Origin: Leeuwenhoekiella sp. MAR_2009_132
GTDB taxonomy: Bacteria > Bacteroidota > Bacteroidia > Flavobacteriales > Flavobacteriaceae
NCBI RefSeq assembly: GCF_000687915.1
Contig: NZ_JHZY01000002.1
Span: 1,488,001 to 1,552,000 of the forward strand
Direction: 5' to 3'
DNA length: 64,000 nt
Under the pieces are notes generated by a model. It ran no database searches. It had not been told where the DNA came from and saw only the letters and a list, made by a program, of their open reading frames with translations. Below, piece by piece: positions 6,786 through 15,559 of the stretch; within the stretch, counting starts at the first letter, position 1, and each line of letters opens with the position of its first letter. Made by a program: the position numbers and the translations under genes.

Positions 6786-8030
6786 ATGTATCCTTTTAAA
6801 CGCCTTTTATTGTCAGCACTGCTCGTTTGTGCTTTTGGTCTCAATGCACAGCAAAAATCTCTTAAAAAAAAGGTTGTCTTTATTATAGTAGATGGCATAG
6901 CTACCGATATGCTTAAAAACAATCCCTCCCCACGTATTGATGAAATTGCAAATGCCGGTGCGTATAGTGATGCGTATGTAGGTGGTTTAAAAGACGGATA
7001 TTCTGAAACGCCAACCATTTCTGCTGTAGGATATAATAGCCTCTTAACAGGAGTATGGGCCAATAAACATAACGTTTGGGGTAATGGTATAAAAGATCCC
7101 AACTACAACTACCCTACGATTTTTAGACTATATAAAGACCGTTACCCCGACGGCAAAACGGCCGTATTCTCAACCTGGTTAGACAACCGCACTAAGCTTA
7201 TAGGTGAAGACCTACCACAAACTAAAAACGTTCAGGTAGATTACGCCTTTGATGGTTTTGAGTTGGATACGATTCGTTTTCCGCACGATCAAAAACGCGA
7301 ATACATTAAAAATATAGACGCACTCGTAGCTGCCGAGGCAGCAAATTACATTAAAACAGAAGCACCTGATCTCTCCTGGGTGTATCTGGAATTTTCAGAC
7401 GATATGGGCCACGGGTATGGCGATAGTCCGCAGCTTACCGCAGCCATAAAGTACGAAGACAGCTTAATCGGTAAAATTTACGATGCGGTCAAATTGCGCG
7501 AAAAAAATTATGAGGAAGATTGGTTATTTTTAGTGACTACAGATCACGGTCGCTCTGCAAAAGACGGTAAACACCACGGAGGTCAATCGGACCGCGAACG
7601 CAGTACCTGGATTGTTACAAATACTACGCAAACCAATGACTATTTCAAAAATGAAACTCCGGCGATAGTTGATCTGCTTCCTACTATGGCAGACTTTCTA
7701 GAGCTTTCAGTTCCTGAGAAAATTAGTGCCGAATGGGACGGGGTTTCACTTATCAGTCCGGTAGCAATTACGCAACCCAAAGCGGTTATTGAAGATGGAT
7801 TATTAAACGTAAGTTGGAAAAATTTATCAGAAAAAAATTCTTCCATAACCATTTTGGCAAGCAGCACCAATGACTTTAAAACCGGAAAAACTGATAGCTA
7901 TACAAAAGTGGTTTCTGCAAAAAGCAAGCAAGAATCCGTTCAGCTTAAGCTCAAAAAAGGACAACCTGCTCCGGTTAAAATTCTCATCCAATCATCTAAA
8001 ACCACTCTCAACACCTGGGTGATTCAATAA
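6786..8030 (+). CDS. Secreted type I phosphodiesterase / nucleotide pyrophosphatase-like enzyme
   Basis: 414 residues from the ATG at 6786, chosen because it starts a clean signal peptide (MYPFKRLLLSALLVCAFGLNAQ). An upstream ATG at 6729 lies inside the candidate operator. The alkaline-phosphatase-superfamily metal and nucleophile motifs are present: FIIVDG near the N-terminus, SETPTISAVGYNSLLTG with the likely Thr nucleophile, FSDDMGHGYGD, TTDHG and HHGG. Enzymes of this class hydrolyse phosphodiester or phosphomonoester bonds with two metal ions. The C-terminal 90 residues look like a small beta-sandwich. It is first in an operon with SusC and SusD (28-base gap), suggesting that it processes a phosphorylated substrate taken up by that pair. 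The substrate is unknown. Confidence 0.8.
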   Translation: MYPFKRLLLSALLVCAFGLNAQQKSLKKKVVFIIVDGIATDMLKNNPSPRIDEIANAGAYSDAYVGGLKDGYSETPTISAVGYNSLLTGVWANKHNVWGNGIKDPNYNYPTIFRLYKDRYPDGKTAVFSTWLDNRTKLIGEDLPQTKNVQVDYAFDGFELDTIRFPHDQKREYIKNIDALVAAEAANYIKTEAPDLSWVYLEFSDDMGHGYGDSPQLTAAIKYEDSLIGKIYDAVKLREKNYEEDWLFLVTTDHGRSAKDGKHHGGQSDRERSTWIVTNTTQTNDYFKNETPAIVDLLPTMADFLELSVPEKISAEWDGVSLISPVAITQPKAVIEDGLLNVSWKNLSEKNSSITILASSTNDFKTGKTDSYTKVVSAKSKQESVQLKLKKGQPAPVKILIQSSKTTLNTWVIQ

Positions 8031-8058
8031 TTTTTTATCTAACAAATCAAACTCAAAA

Positions 8059-11000
8059 ATGAACAAACTCCTACCTTTTTTAGTTTTCCTGCTTTCAATC
8101 GTCGGCTTTGCCCAGCAGCAAGTAAACGGAATCGTAAAAGACCCTAACGGAATTCCTCTGGGCGGTGTAACCGTAATGATACCCGAAACATCACGCGGTA
8201 CTGTAACCGATTTTGATGGGAATTTCTCTATTGAAGTAGCTCCTGGGGAGGTCCTCCAATTCTCCTACATCGGCTTTGCTAAGCAGAGTATTACGATAAC
8301 CAATCAAACCAATCTGATGGTCACTTTAAATGAAGATGCAGAAGCACTTAATGCTGTGGTTGTGACTGCTTTGGGCATTAGAAAAGAAGTAAAAGCTCTG
8401 GGTTACGCTGTTCAGGAAGTTGAAGGCACAACACTGGAAAAAGCAAAAGAACCTAATTTTATCAACCAGCTTTCAGGTCGTGTGGCCGGTTTAAACATTA
8501 AAAACTCCACAGACCTTTTTCAAAACCCTACCATTCAATTACGGGGTGCAACGCCACTTTTAGTGATAGATGGTATCCCAGACCGCACACTTGATATCTG
8601 GAAGGTAAACTCAGATGATATTGAAAGTATAAGTGTGCTTAAAGGGGCTACGGCCTCTGCTCTTTATGGCTCTGTGGGACGAAATGGTGCGATAATGATA
8701 ACAACAAAACGCGGTAAAGAAGGAAAACTGAGCGTTAGTTTTAACAATTCGACTTTGTTTCAAACCGATTTTATACGCGTTCCCGATGTACAAACAACCT
8801 ATGGAAACGGAAACCGCGGTGTTTATGCTTACAGAAACGGTAGCGGCTCAGGTACTGAAGGTGGCGGCTGGATCTGGGGTCCCCGCCTGGACCAGGCAGA
8901 TCCTGCAACAGCCAGTGGTTTTTTTGAAACAACACAGTACAACAGTCCTATAGATCCCGCAACCGGAGAACTAATCCCAATACCCTATATATCAAGAGGA
9001 AAAGACAACATAAAAAACTTTTTTGAGACGGGTATTGTACAATCTAACAATGTGAGTGTAGGTTGGGGAAATGATAAGGCAGACGTACGCATGTCGCTTT
9101 CTAATAATTACCAGAAAGGAATTGTACCCAGTACCGATTTGAAAAACACCTCTTTTAACGTAGCCGGTACCATTAGACCTTCAGACCGTTTGACCATTAA
9201 TGGAACATTAACGTATAACAAACAATTTACCAGCAACTTCCCTGAAGTAGGTTACGGCCCCACCAATTACCTATACAACCTCATTTTATGGACGGGAACC
9301 GATGTTGACGTTCAGGATTTAAAAAATTACTGGAGACCCGGTCAGGAAGGGATTCAACAGCGTCACTTCAACATCTCGTATTACAACAACCCGTATTTTC
9401 AGGCGTATGAATATTTAAGAGGATACAACAAAACCAATGTTTACGGGAATGCTTCTTTTAACTATGATATTACAGACGGTCTGAGTCTAAAAGGAAGAAC
9501 AGGAATAAATGAATACAGTTTGTACCGCGATTATAAAGAACCCAAAAGTTACATTGGTTACGGCGCAAAATCACGCGGGAATTTCTCCATCGCACAAACT
9601 GAATATTTTGACATCACATCTGATCTCGGTCTGCATTACGAGAAAAAACTTTCAGACAATTTTGGTTTAACTGCAGAAGCTGCTTACGTAAATTATTACC
9701 GCAACTCAAAAAACACCTCGCAATCTACAGATGGGCTGAATGTTCCGGGTTTTTACAATCTGGCAAATAACGCAGGGGCTACCCTGTTTGGCTCTAACCG
9801 TGAAGAAAAAGAGACCATAAACAGTTTTTACGGCTTTGTAGATCTTGAATTTTACAATGCATTTTACCTGTCGCTAACCGGTCGTAACGATAAAGTCTCT
9901 ACACTTCCTGATGGCAACAACTCCTTCTTTTACCCCTCAGCATCTGCTTCCTTGGTATTTAATAGCCTTTTTGATTTGCCAGAATGGGTAAGCTTTGCAA
10001 AATTGAGAGGTTCCTGGTCGCGTGTTTCTGAAGGAAAAATAGGAAATGATCCCTACAATTATATTTTAGCTTACGAAAAGGGAACCACCTGGAATGGAAC
10101 GCCATCAACCTACTTTGGTACTAATTTACTAGCTCCCAACTTAGAGCCTGAAACTTCAGATACCTGGGAAATAGGTGCGAATTTTAGAGTTCTTAAGAAT
10201 CGTTTAGGTCTTGATCTGGCCTATTATGAGGCTCGTGATTACAACAACCTTATCTACAGTCCTATTTCTGATGCTTCGGGATATTCAAGTATTCTTTTAA
10301 ATGGGAATGAATTTAAACGAAAAGGTATTGAAGCTACGCTTGATGCAACTCCTGTAAAAACAGAAAACTTCAGTTGGTCAACCCAAATAAACCTCAGTCA
10401 TTACCGCAGGTATCAGGAAGAAATTTACGGAGATCGGGAACAGACTGAAGGCTATATCAAAGTTGGTGACCGTACCGATAAAATCTATTATGGCGTTTAC
10501 CAAACCAACGCAGACGGTCAGGTTATTTTTGAAAACGGTCTGCCCGTTTCAGATCCTTATGATCGTTTTATTGGTTATGATGAACCCGATTTGACCTATG
10601 GTATTTCAAATACGCTGAACTATAAAAACCTATCGCTTTCCTTGCTATTTGACGGTCGTTTGGGTGGATTAATGTACTCAACTACCAATCAAAAAATGTG
10701 GTGGGGTGGTACTTCAAAAGGAACGGTAAACCAGTTTAGAGAAGATGCTGTTAATGGTGAAAACACCTATGTAGGCGAGGGCGTGGTAGTAACCGGAGGT
10801 GCTGTGAGTTATGATGTAAACGGAAACATCACCGAAGATACCCGCACCTATGCGCCTAATGATGTACCGGCGAACTACATCAGTTTTATGCAGACCACCA
10901 GCAATTATCAGAATAAGAACTATCATTTCTACAAAGAGACGTTTATCAAATTGAGAGAGGTAACACTTACGTACCAGTTTAAAGAGGCCTTTCTAGAACG

Positions 11001-11151
11001 TACGCCTTTCAAAGCGCTTGATGTGTCTCTGGTAGGTCGTAATCTTTGGCTTGCTTCAAAAATACCAAATGTTGACCCCGATTCTGGCGTAGATAATCTT
11101 CAGGCACCAGCAACCCGAAATTTGGGTTTCAACATCAATGCAAAATTCTAA
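8059..11151 (+). CDS. SusC/RagA-family TonB-dependent outer membrane receptor
   Basis: 1030 residues. It has a signal peptide (MNKLLPFLVFLLSIVGFAQ), then a carboxypeptidase-regulatory-like domain (about 22-95, VNGIVKDPNGIPLGGVTV to FSYIGFAKQSI). The plug domain follows (about 115-220, including NQLSGRVAGLNI, LLVIDGIPD and ISVLKGATASALYGSVGRNG). The rest is a long beta-barrel ending in NLGFNINAKF. These proteins form the TonB-powered pore that imports a ligand captured by the SusD lid. The SusD start lies 19 bases downstream of the stop and both are in the TetR-flanked operon. The partner phosphodiesterase hints at a phosphorylated ligand, but the barrel itself does not reveal specificity. Confidence 0.93.
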   Translation: MNKLLPFLVFLLSIVGFAQQQVNGIVKDPNGIPLGGVTVMIPETSRGTVTDFDGNFSIEVAPGEVLQFSYIGFAKQSITITNQTNLMVTLNEDAEALNAVVVTALGIRKEVKALGYAVQEVEGTTLEKAKEPNFINQLSGRVAGLNIKNSTDLFQNPTIQLRGATPLLVIDGIPDRTLDIWKVNSDDIESISVLKGATASALYGSVGRNGAIMITTKRGKEGKLSVSFNNSTLFQTDFIRVPDVQTTYGNGNRGVYAYRNGSGSGTEGGGWIWGPRLDQADPATASGFFETTQYNSPIDPATGELIPIPYISRGKDNIKNFFETGIVQSNNVSVGWGNDKADVRMSLSNNYQKGIVPSTDLKNTSFNVAGTIRPSDRLTINGTLTYNKQFTSNFPEVGYGPTNYLYNLILWTGTDVDVQDLKNYWRPGQEGIQQRHFNISYYNNPYFQAYEYLRGYNKTNVYGNASFNYDITDGLSLKGRTGINEYSLYRDYKEPKSYIGYGAKSRGNFSIAQTEYFDITSDLGLHYEKKLSDNFGLTAEAAYVNYYRNSKNTSQSTDGLNVPGFYNLANNAGATLFGSNREEKETINSFYGFVDLEFYNAFYLSLTGRNDKVSTLPDGNNSFFYPSASASLVFNSLFDLPEWVSFAKLRGSWSRVSEGKIGNDPYNYILAYEKGTTWNGTPSTYFGTNLLAPNLEPETSDTWEIGANFRVLKNRLGLDLAYYEARDYNNLIYSPISDASGYSSILLNGNEFKRKGIEATLDATPVKTENFSWSTQINLSHYRRYQEEIYGDREQTEGYIKVGDRTDKIYYGVYQTNADGQVIFENGLPVSDPYDRFIGYDEPDLTYGISNTLNYKNLSLSLLFDGRLGGLMYSTTNQKMWWGGTSKGTVNQFREDAVNGENTYVGEGVVVTGGAVSYDVNGNITEDTRTYAPNDVPANYISFMQTTSNYQNKNYHFYKETFIKLREVTLTYQFKEAFLERTPFKALDVSLVGRNLWLASKIPNVDPDSGVDNLQAPATRNLGFNINAKF

Positions 11152-11170
11152 TTTCAAAAAACTAAAGAAC

Positions 11171-12610
11171 ATGAAAAAATACATCCTTATTCTTTCTCTA
11201 CTGATTTTAGCAAGTTGCTCTCAGGTAGAAGATTTACAAGATGATCCCAACCGGGCAACACAGGTAAGTCCTGATTTATTACTGACCAATATAGAAACTT
11301 CAGCCTTTAATACTGTAAGTCTTAACGCGGCACTGGCCAGTAGGCAACTTACTTTTACAGATGGTACAGATCCATATCAATATTACAACTGGCAACGGGC
11401 AGGTTTTGGTAATTATGACAACCTCAAGCAGGTACAAAAAATGGTTGAAGAATCGAAACGCAGTGACATTGAAGTCTATCAAATTCTAGCTAAATTCTTT
11501 AATGCGTATTACACTGTAGAACTCACACGCGTTTTTGGCGATGTACCTTTCTCTGAAGCTGTACAAGCTGAAGACGGTTTATATATGCCGGTTTACGACA
11601 ATCAGGAGTCTATATACAAAGCTATTCTAGATTCTTTAAAAAGTGCTTCACTGGAGTTGGCTCAAAATGATGAGGCGATACGCGGGGATATCATCTATGG
11701 GGGTGATAAACTCAAATGGCACAAACTCATAAACAGTTATAGTCTAAGAGTTTTGATGAGTCTTTCTAAGAAAACAACAAATCCAAATTTAGAAGTGATT
11801 ACCCGTTTTAATGAGATCGTAAACAATCCGGGGCAGTATCCTATTTTTGAATCAAATGCTGATAATGCCGCATTGGTGTATGTAGATATTCAGAATAACA
11901 GGTACCCCCTATTCAATAGTAACTCGTTACAAACTGCTTATTATATGGAGCAATCGTTTGTAGAGCGTTTGCAAAATTTTGAGGATCCGCGCTTATTTAC
12001 ATTCGCAGATAAAAAACCCAACGCCTCTGCAGCAGCTGATAGTGATTTTACGGCCTATGGAGGTCTTTACGGAAGTGCACCTCTAAGTGATAACGGTGCA
12101 AAAGCAGTTAGCGGTGAAGCTTCGAGAATTAATCCCCGCTATTACAATACGCCTACCAATGAACCTTCCTTATTAATGGGTTATGCAGAATTGCAATTTA
12201 CGCTAGCAGAAGCTGCAGCACGTGGTTGGGTCACCACTCCTACAGAAACCTATTATAAAGCAGGTATAGAAGCCTCCATGAATTATTATGGAATTACAAA
12301 TACTGCAGCTTATCTGGCTAAACCTGGTATTCAATTGCAAAGTAACAACGATGTGGCCAGTATTTTAACCCAAAAACACATTGCATTATTTCTAAATACC
12401 GGATGGCAAATTTTTTATGACCAGCGCAGAACCGGTTTTCCAGAGTTTAATGTTGATGGTGGCGGAATTTTAAATAACGGCCTTATCCCAAAACGTTTTA
12501 TGTATCCCCAAAATGAAACTGTAAACAATCCCACAAACCTAAACGATGCGATCAACCGTCAGTTTTCCAATGGGGATAATATTAACGAGGTGATGTGGTT
12601 AATTGAATAA
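11171..12610 (+). CDS. SusD/RagB-like nutrient-binding outer membrane lipoprotein
   Basis: 479 residues from the ATG at 11171, chosen because it gives a perfect lipoprotein signal (MKKYILILSLLILASCSQ, Cys at 17). An in-frame ATG at 11138 lies inside susC and only adds a polar leader. The body fits the SusD-like_2 group: DPNRATQVSPDLLLTNIE near the N-terminus, a helical TPR-like core (ILAKFFNAYYTVELTRVFGDVPFSEA), and GYAELQFTLAEAAARGW in the C-terminal half. It would sit on the cell surface as the lid of the SusC pore. It is the last gene of the operon, with a terminator about 90 bases downstream. Confidence 0.9.
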   Translation: MKKYILILSLLILASCSQVEDLQDDPNRATQVSPDLLLTNIETSAFNTVSLNAALASRQLTFTDGTDPYQYYNWQRAGFGNYDNLKQVQKMVEESKRSDIEVYQILAKFFNAYYTVELTRVFGDVPFSEAVQAEDGLYMPVYDNQESIYKAILDSLKSASLELAQNDEAIRGDIIYGGDKLKWHKLINSYSLRVLMSLSKKTTNPNLEVITRFNEIVNNPGQYPIFESNADNAALVYVDIQNNRYPLFNSNSLQTAYYMEQSFVERLQNFEDPRLFTFADKKPNASAAADSDFTAYGGLYGSAPLSDNGAKAVSGEASRINPRYYNTPTNEPSLLMGYAELQFTLAEAAARGWVTTPTETYYKAGIEASMNYYGITNTAAYLAKPGIQLQSNNDVASILTQKHIALFLNTGWQIFYDQRRTGFPEFNVDGGGILNNGLIPKRFMYPQNETVNNPTNLNDAINRQFSNGDNINEVMWLIE

Positions 12611-12701
12611 ATCTTAAGCCTTAAATCAATTAGTGAAAGGCTGTCCTTTTTTGAAGTTTCAACTACACCCCTAAAACTAAATTTAAATTTTAGTTAGCAA
12701 G

Positions 12702-12734
12702 CAGGTCAACTCTAGGGGGTTGGCCTGTTTTTTT
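12702..12734 (+). terminator. Rho-independent terminator of the SusC/SusD operon
   Basis: CAGGTCAAC (12702-12710) pairs with GTTGGCCTG (12719-12727) with one G-U pair, and a run of seven T follows directly (12728-12734). It is correctly placed for the operon ending at 12610. The rest of the gap up to 12875 shows only AT-rich sequence in which I see no gene. Confidence 0.85.
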
Positions 12735-12874
12735 ATTTACCCCTTTTGGAGATTCAATTTTATAAATATATACTACCTAAAGACTTCATATTTATAAATG
12801 GATGTAACAACCATTCTCAAAATCCTTTAAATCTCATCAAATCCTATTAATTTCTAGTTCTAAAGGGAGAAGTT

Positions 12875-13696
12875 ATGGTATGCGACAAGCATTTAGAAGA
12901 ATTTAAGAAAAAATTAAAAAAGCTTCAAAAGCAATACGCCTATCAGAAGGAACTTAACCAAATCTGTTTATCCTATGTTTCCGAATTTTTCAATCAATTA
13001 GAGCAGGACTTTAAAAGTAGACCTGATCTGGAGGAAGCAGAAGAGATCTACTTTTTTAAACATATAAAGCCCGTTGCTTTGGGTTATCATCTGTATTATC
13101 GATACCTTATTCAATTGGAACACGAAAAGCCGGTAAATACCCTTAAAACTCTAAAACGATATTACAAAGAGCTTTTGGATACACAGCATCAGTTTAAACT
13201 GCGTCATATAGGATTTGCTTATTATTTGAAATCAAAGCAGACCCATTTGGACCACATCTACTTTTTACGCCGGCAACCCCTCCCTTTTGATCCAGATGAT
13301 CTTAGTGCGCACCTCAGTAGAAACTACAATACGCCCCGCGATTATTTAACTGCAAAGTTACGCAGCACTGACTTAATATCTGATTACCTCAGCGCCAGGC
13401 TTGATAAATTAACCCATACCCCTACTTCCTATGCTGACTCCCCGCATTTGAATTGGAGCGGCTCGCGTACCGATCTTATCGAACTCATTTATGCGCTCTA
13501 CCATACCAAGGTCATTCATAAGGGTACAGCCGATATCATCGAAATAGCCCGGGCACTGGGAAGCTTTTTTGAACTAGATCCCGGTGATGTCTATAAGACC
13601 TTTTCCGAAATCAAATCCCGTAAAAAAAGCAGAACCAAATTCCTGGACGAGCTAGCCATGAATTTAAACTATGCGATGGACAAAGACGATCTCTAA
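12875..13696 (+). CDS. rteC: RteC-like protein of a conjugative transposon
   Basis: 273 residues, soluble, rich in Lys, Leu and Tyr. The N-terminal part is a coiled coil (EEFKKKLKKLQKQYAYQKEL). The middle and C-terminal parts (FKHIKPVALGYHLYYRYLI, then FLRRQPLPFDPDDL, then LIELIYALYHTKVIHKGTADIIEIARALGSFF) match the RteC domain. In CTnDOT, RteC is a DNA-binding activator of the excision genes. There it is produced under the RteA/RteB two-component system, which is not present here. As the first gene after the SusD terminator it marks the likely left side of the mobile element. Its C-terminal HTH-like helices suggest it still binds DNA. Confidence 0.82.
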   Translation: MVCDKHLEEFKKKLKKLQKQYAYQKELNQICLSYVSEFFNQLEQDFKSRPDLEEAEEIYFFKHIKPVALGYHLYYRYLIQLEHEKPVNTLKTLKRYYKELLDTQHQFKLRHIGFAYYLKSKQTHLDHIYFLRRQPLPFDPDDLSAHLSRNYNTPRDYLTAKLRSTDLISDYLSARLDKLTHTPTSYADSPHLNWSGSRTDLIELIYALYHTKVIHKGTADIIEIARALGSFFELDPGDVYKTFSEIKSRKKSRTKFLDELAMNLNYAMDKDDL

Positions 13697-13815
13697 ATAC
13701 CCCACTCCTGTTTACACCCGGAAAAATAAATTAGACCCTTTCTTGTGCTCTATATTTTTAGAGATTTCCTCAAATTAGTCTTTAAATAGTTGATTTTAAA
13801 GACTGTTAAAGTTTG

Positions 13816-13829
13816 ACCGGAGCTCCGGT
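13816..13829. promoter_or_regulatory. Perfect 14-bp palindrome between rteC and the HTH gene
   Basis: ACCGGAGCTCCGGT is an exact inverted repeat with no spacer. It is GC-rich in an AT-rich setting and lies 120 bases after the rteC stop. It could be a binding site for RteC or another regulator of the excision/replication genes downstream. Function is inferred only from shape and position. Confidence 0.4.
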
Positions 13830-13867
13830 TTCCTTGGGAACAATCCTGCACAAATCCCCCCAAATTC

Positions 13868-13952
13868 GTAGAACGAAAGTCAAACCTTGATTGGGACTAT
13901 CAATCAAAATGAGTTAATCCTGATAGTCCCTTTCTTTTAAAACACGTTCTAC
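13868..13952 (+). promoter_or_regulatory. Nested inverted repeats in the leader of the excisionase-like gene
   Basis: An outer 8-bp pair (GTAGAACG at 13868-13875, CGTTCTAC at 13945-13952) encloses an inner perfect 10-bp hairpin (GGGACTATCA at 13893-13902, TGATAGTCCC at 13921-13930) followed by TTTCTTTT. The outer arm ends one base before the ATG at 13954. The inner hairpin with its T-rich tail looks like an intrinsic terminator placed just ahead of a gene. The leader could therefore switch between terminated and read-through forms, or hide the start codon. Confidence 0.5.
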
Positions 13953-13953
13953 T

Positions 13954-14235
13954 ATGCCAGCTACTATTATTACCTCAGATGATCTTAGGGAATTCAAACT
14001 TGAATTACTCGATGCCATTAAAAACTTACTATCAGAACAGTCAAAAGGAACACTTAAAAAATACCTCAAATCTTCAGAAGTGATGGATTTGCTTCAAGTA
14101 AGCCCCGGAACCTTACAAAACCTAAGAGTTAATAGAACCCTACCCTTTACCAAAGTTGGAGGAATTATTTACTACGATGCCGAAGAAATTCAAGCTGTAC
14201 TAACAGCCAATCGAGTTGATCTCAAAACCGATTAG
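13954..14235 (+). CDS. HTH protein, excisionase-like
   Basis: 93 residues. After an N-terminal helix (DDLREFKLELLDAIKNLL) comes a winged helix-turn-helix of the MerR/excisionase type: YLKSSEVMDLLQVSPGTLQNLR, then LPFTKVGGIIYYDAEEIQAVL. Such small proteins bend DNA at attachment sites or regulate replication in Bacteroidota conjugative elements. It lies 5 bases before the replication-type gene at 14241, so they are co-transcribed. No integrase that it could serve is seen in the window. Its leader holds nested inverted repeats. Confidence 0.75.
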   Translation: MPATIITSDDLREFKLELLDAIKNLLSEQSKGTLKKYLKSSEVMDLLQVSPGTLQNLRVNRTLPFTKVGGIIYYDAEEIQAVLTANRVDLKTD

Positions 14236-14240
14236 TATCT

Positions 14241-14912
14241 ATGAACTACATAAGACACCTCAATGCTGTCTTCCAGCAATTTTCGATGGATTCCAGGTTG
14301 AACCCCACTCATATAAGCCTTTACGTAGCCTTATTTCAGTATTGGAACATCAACCGCTTTCGTGAAGTGTTTTTTATTAATCGTGAAGACGTCATGTCTA
14401 TGGCTAAAATAGGCTCAAAAGCAACCTATCACCGTTGCCTAAAACAATTGCATCATTGGAAATACATATTCTATTTGCCTTCCCATAATCCTTATAAGGG
14501 CAGCCAGATAAAGATGCTCAAATTCAGTACAAGTACTGATATGACTTCTGATCCAAGTACTGGCACGAGTGATGAACAACTTTTGGGACAAGCATTAGTA
14601 CCTAATACAAACAGTAAAAAACAAAAAGAAAACTATAGTAAACCTAAGCTACCCAAAAATGAAAATGAGGTTTTAGATTTTTTTAAAAACAAACATTGGT
14701 CACTGCTTGAGGGAAGTAAATTTTTCAATCATTATACCGCGATTGGATGGAAGATAGGAGGCAAAATAAAAATTGTGGATTGGAAGGCATCAGCCGAAAA
14801 CTGGATGCTTAAAGCCGATGAAATAAAAAAAGAACAAAAAGTGACTGAAGTGTCTCAAAATCGGGACAACCTCAAAACCATTAACACTAAAAATTATGGA
14901 CAACCCCTCTAA
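14241..14912 (+). CDS. Putative replication initiator/loader-type protein of the element
   Basis: 223 residues. The N-terminal 90 look like a winged-helix domain of the plasmid or phage replication type (MDSRLNPTHISLYVALFQYW, then FINREDVMSMAKIGSKATYHRCLKQL). A low-complexity linker rich in Ser, Thr and Lys follows. The C-terminal WKIGGKIKIVDWKASAENWM segment resembles the Trp-containing end of DnaD-like helicase loaders. It overlaps the following AAA+-type ATPase gene by 17 bases, the usual pairing of a replication protein with a DnaC-like partner. The exact family is not certain; a transcription regulator is the alternative. Confidence 0.6.
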   Translation: MNYIRHLNAVFQQFSMDSRLNPTHISLYVALFQYWNINRFREVFFINREDVMSMAKIGSKATYHRCLKQLHHWKYIFYLPSHNPYKGSQIKMLKFSTSTDMTSDPSTGTSDEQLLGQALVPNTNSKKQKENYSKPKLPKNENEVLDFFKNKHWSLLEGSKFFNHYTAIGWKIGGKIKIVDWKASAENWMLKADEIKKEQKVTEVSQNRDNLKTINTKNYGQPL

Positions 14913-15558
14913 AATTATTGAAGGTGGCGTGGAATACTCGCTTGGGACGTTTGACGGGCAAAACGTGTATTACGATTTTGACAAGGTTCTGATTTATTTA
15001 AATGCCAAAGGCAAACTGCTTTTTAGTAATAAATTCAAAATCTATGATGAGGACACAAAAGTGATTCTTAAGCTTTGCCATTACTTCATCAAAGACAAAG
15101 AAAACTGCAGGAAAAACGGAATTGATCCGGATAAAGGAGTCTTGCTTTCGGGTCCCATAGGTTGTGGTAAAACCAGCCTAATGAAGCTATTAAAATACCT
15201 CGTTCCCTTGCAGCCTCCCTATTTAATAGCCCCTTGTCGCAACGTTGTATTTGGTTTTAACCATTTGGGTTATAAAACCATCGAGGATTTCGGTGATAGT
15301 GGCGCTGTGTGCTTTGACGATCTGGGTGTTGAACCTTTAGGTAGTCATTACAGTAGGGATTGTAACGTGATGGGCGAAGTGTTACTGTCTCGTTATGAGC
15401 TTTACCTAAAAACAAAATCAAAGATAAAAACCCACGCCACAACAAATCTAAATGCCGAGGAGCTTGAAGAACGTTACGGAAGCAGGGTGCGCAGCAGAAT
15501 GCGGGAACTCTTTAACCTAATCCCTTTTGATAAAAACACAAACGATAAACGCAAATAA
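14896..15558 (+). CDS. DnaC-like P-loop ATPase
   Basis: 220 residues. Walker A is GPIGCGKT (residues 86-93) and Walker B is AVCFDDLG with Asp 143 and Asp 144. The later segment KIKTHATTNLNAEELEERYGSRVRSRMRELF contains the sensor and the arginine-finger-like RxRSRM motif common to DnaC/IstB helicase loaders. It probably loads the replicative helicase onto the element's DNA together with the protein encoded upstream, which it overlaps. All ATPase motifs look intact. The next gene starts one base after its stop. Confidence 0.8.
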   Translation: MDNPSKIIEGGVEYSLGTFDGQNVYYDFDKVLIYLNAKGKLLFSNKFKIYDEDTKVILKLCHYFIKDKENCRKNGIDPDKGVLLSGPIGCGKTSLMKLLKYLVPLQPPYLIAPCRNVVFGFNHLGYKTIEDFGDSGAVCFDDLGVEPLGSHYSRDCNVMGEVLLSRYELYLKTKSKIKTHATTNLNAEELEERYGSRVRSRMRELFNLIPFDKNTNDKRK

Positions 15559-15559
15559 C

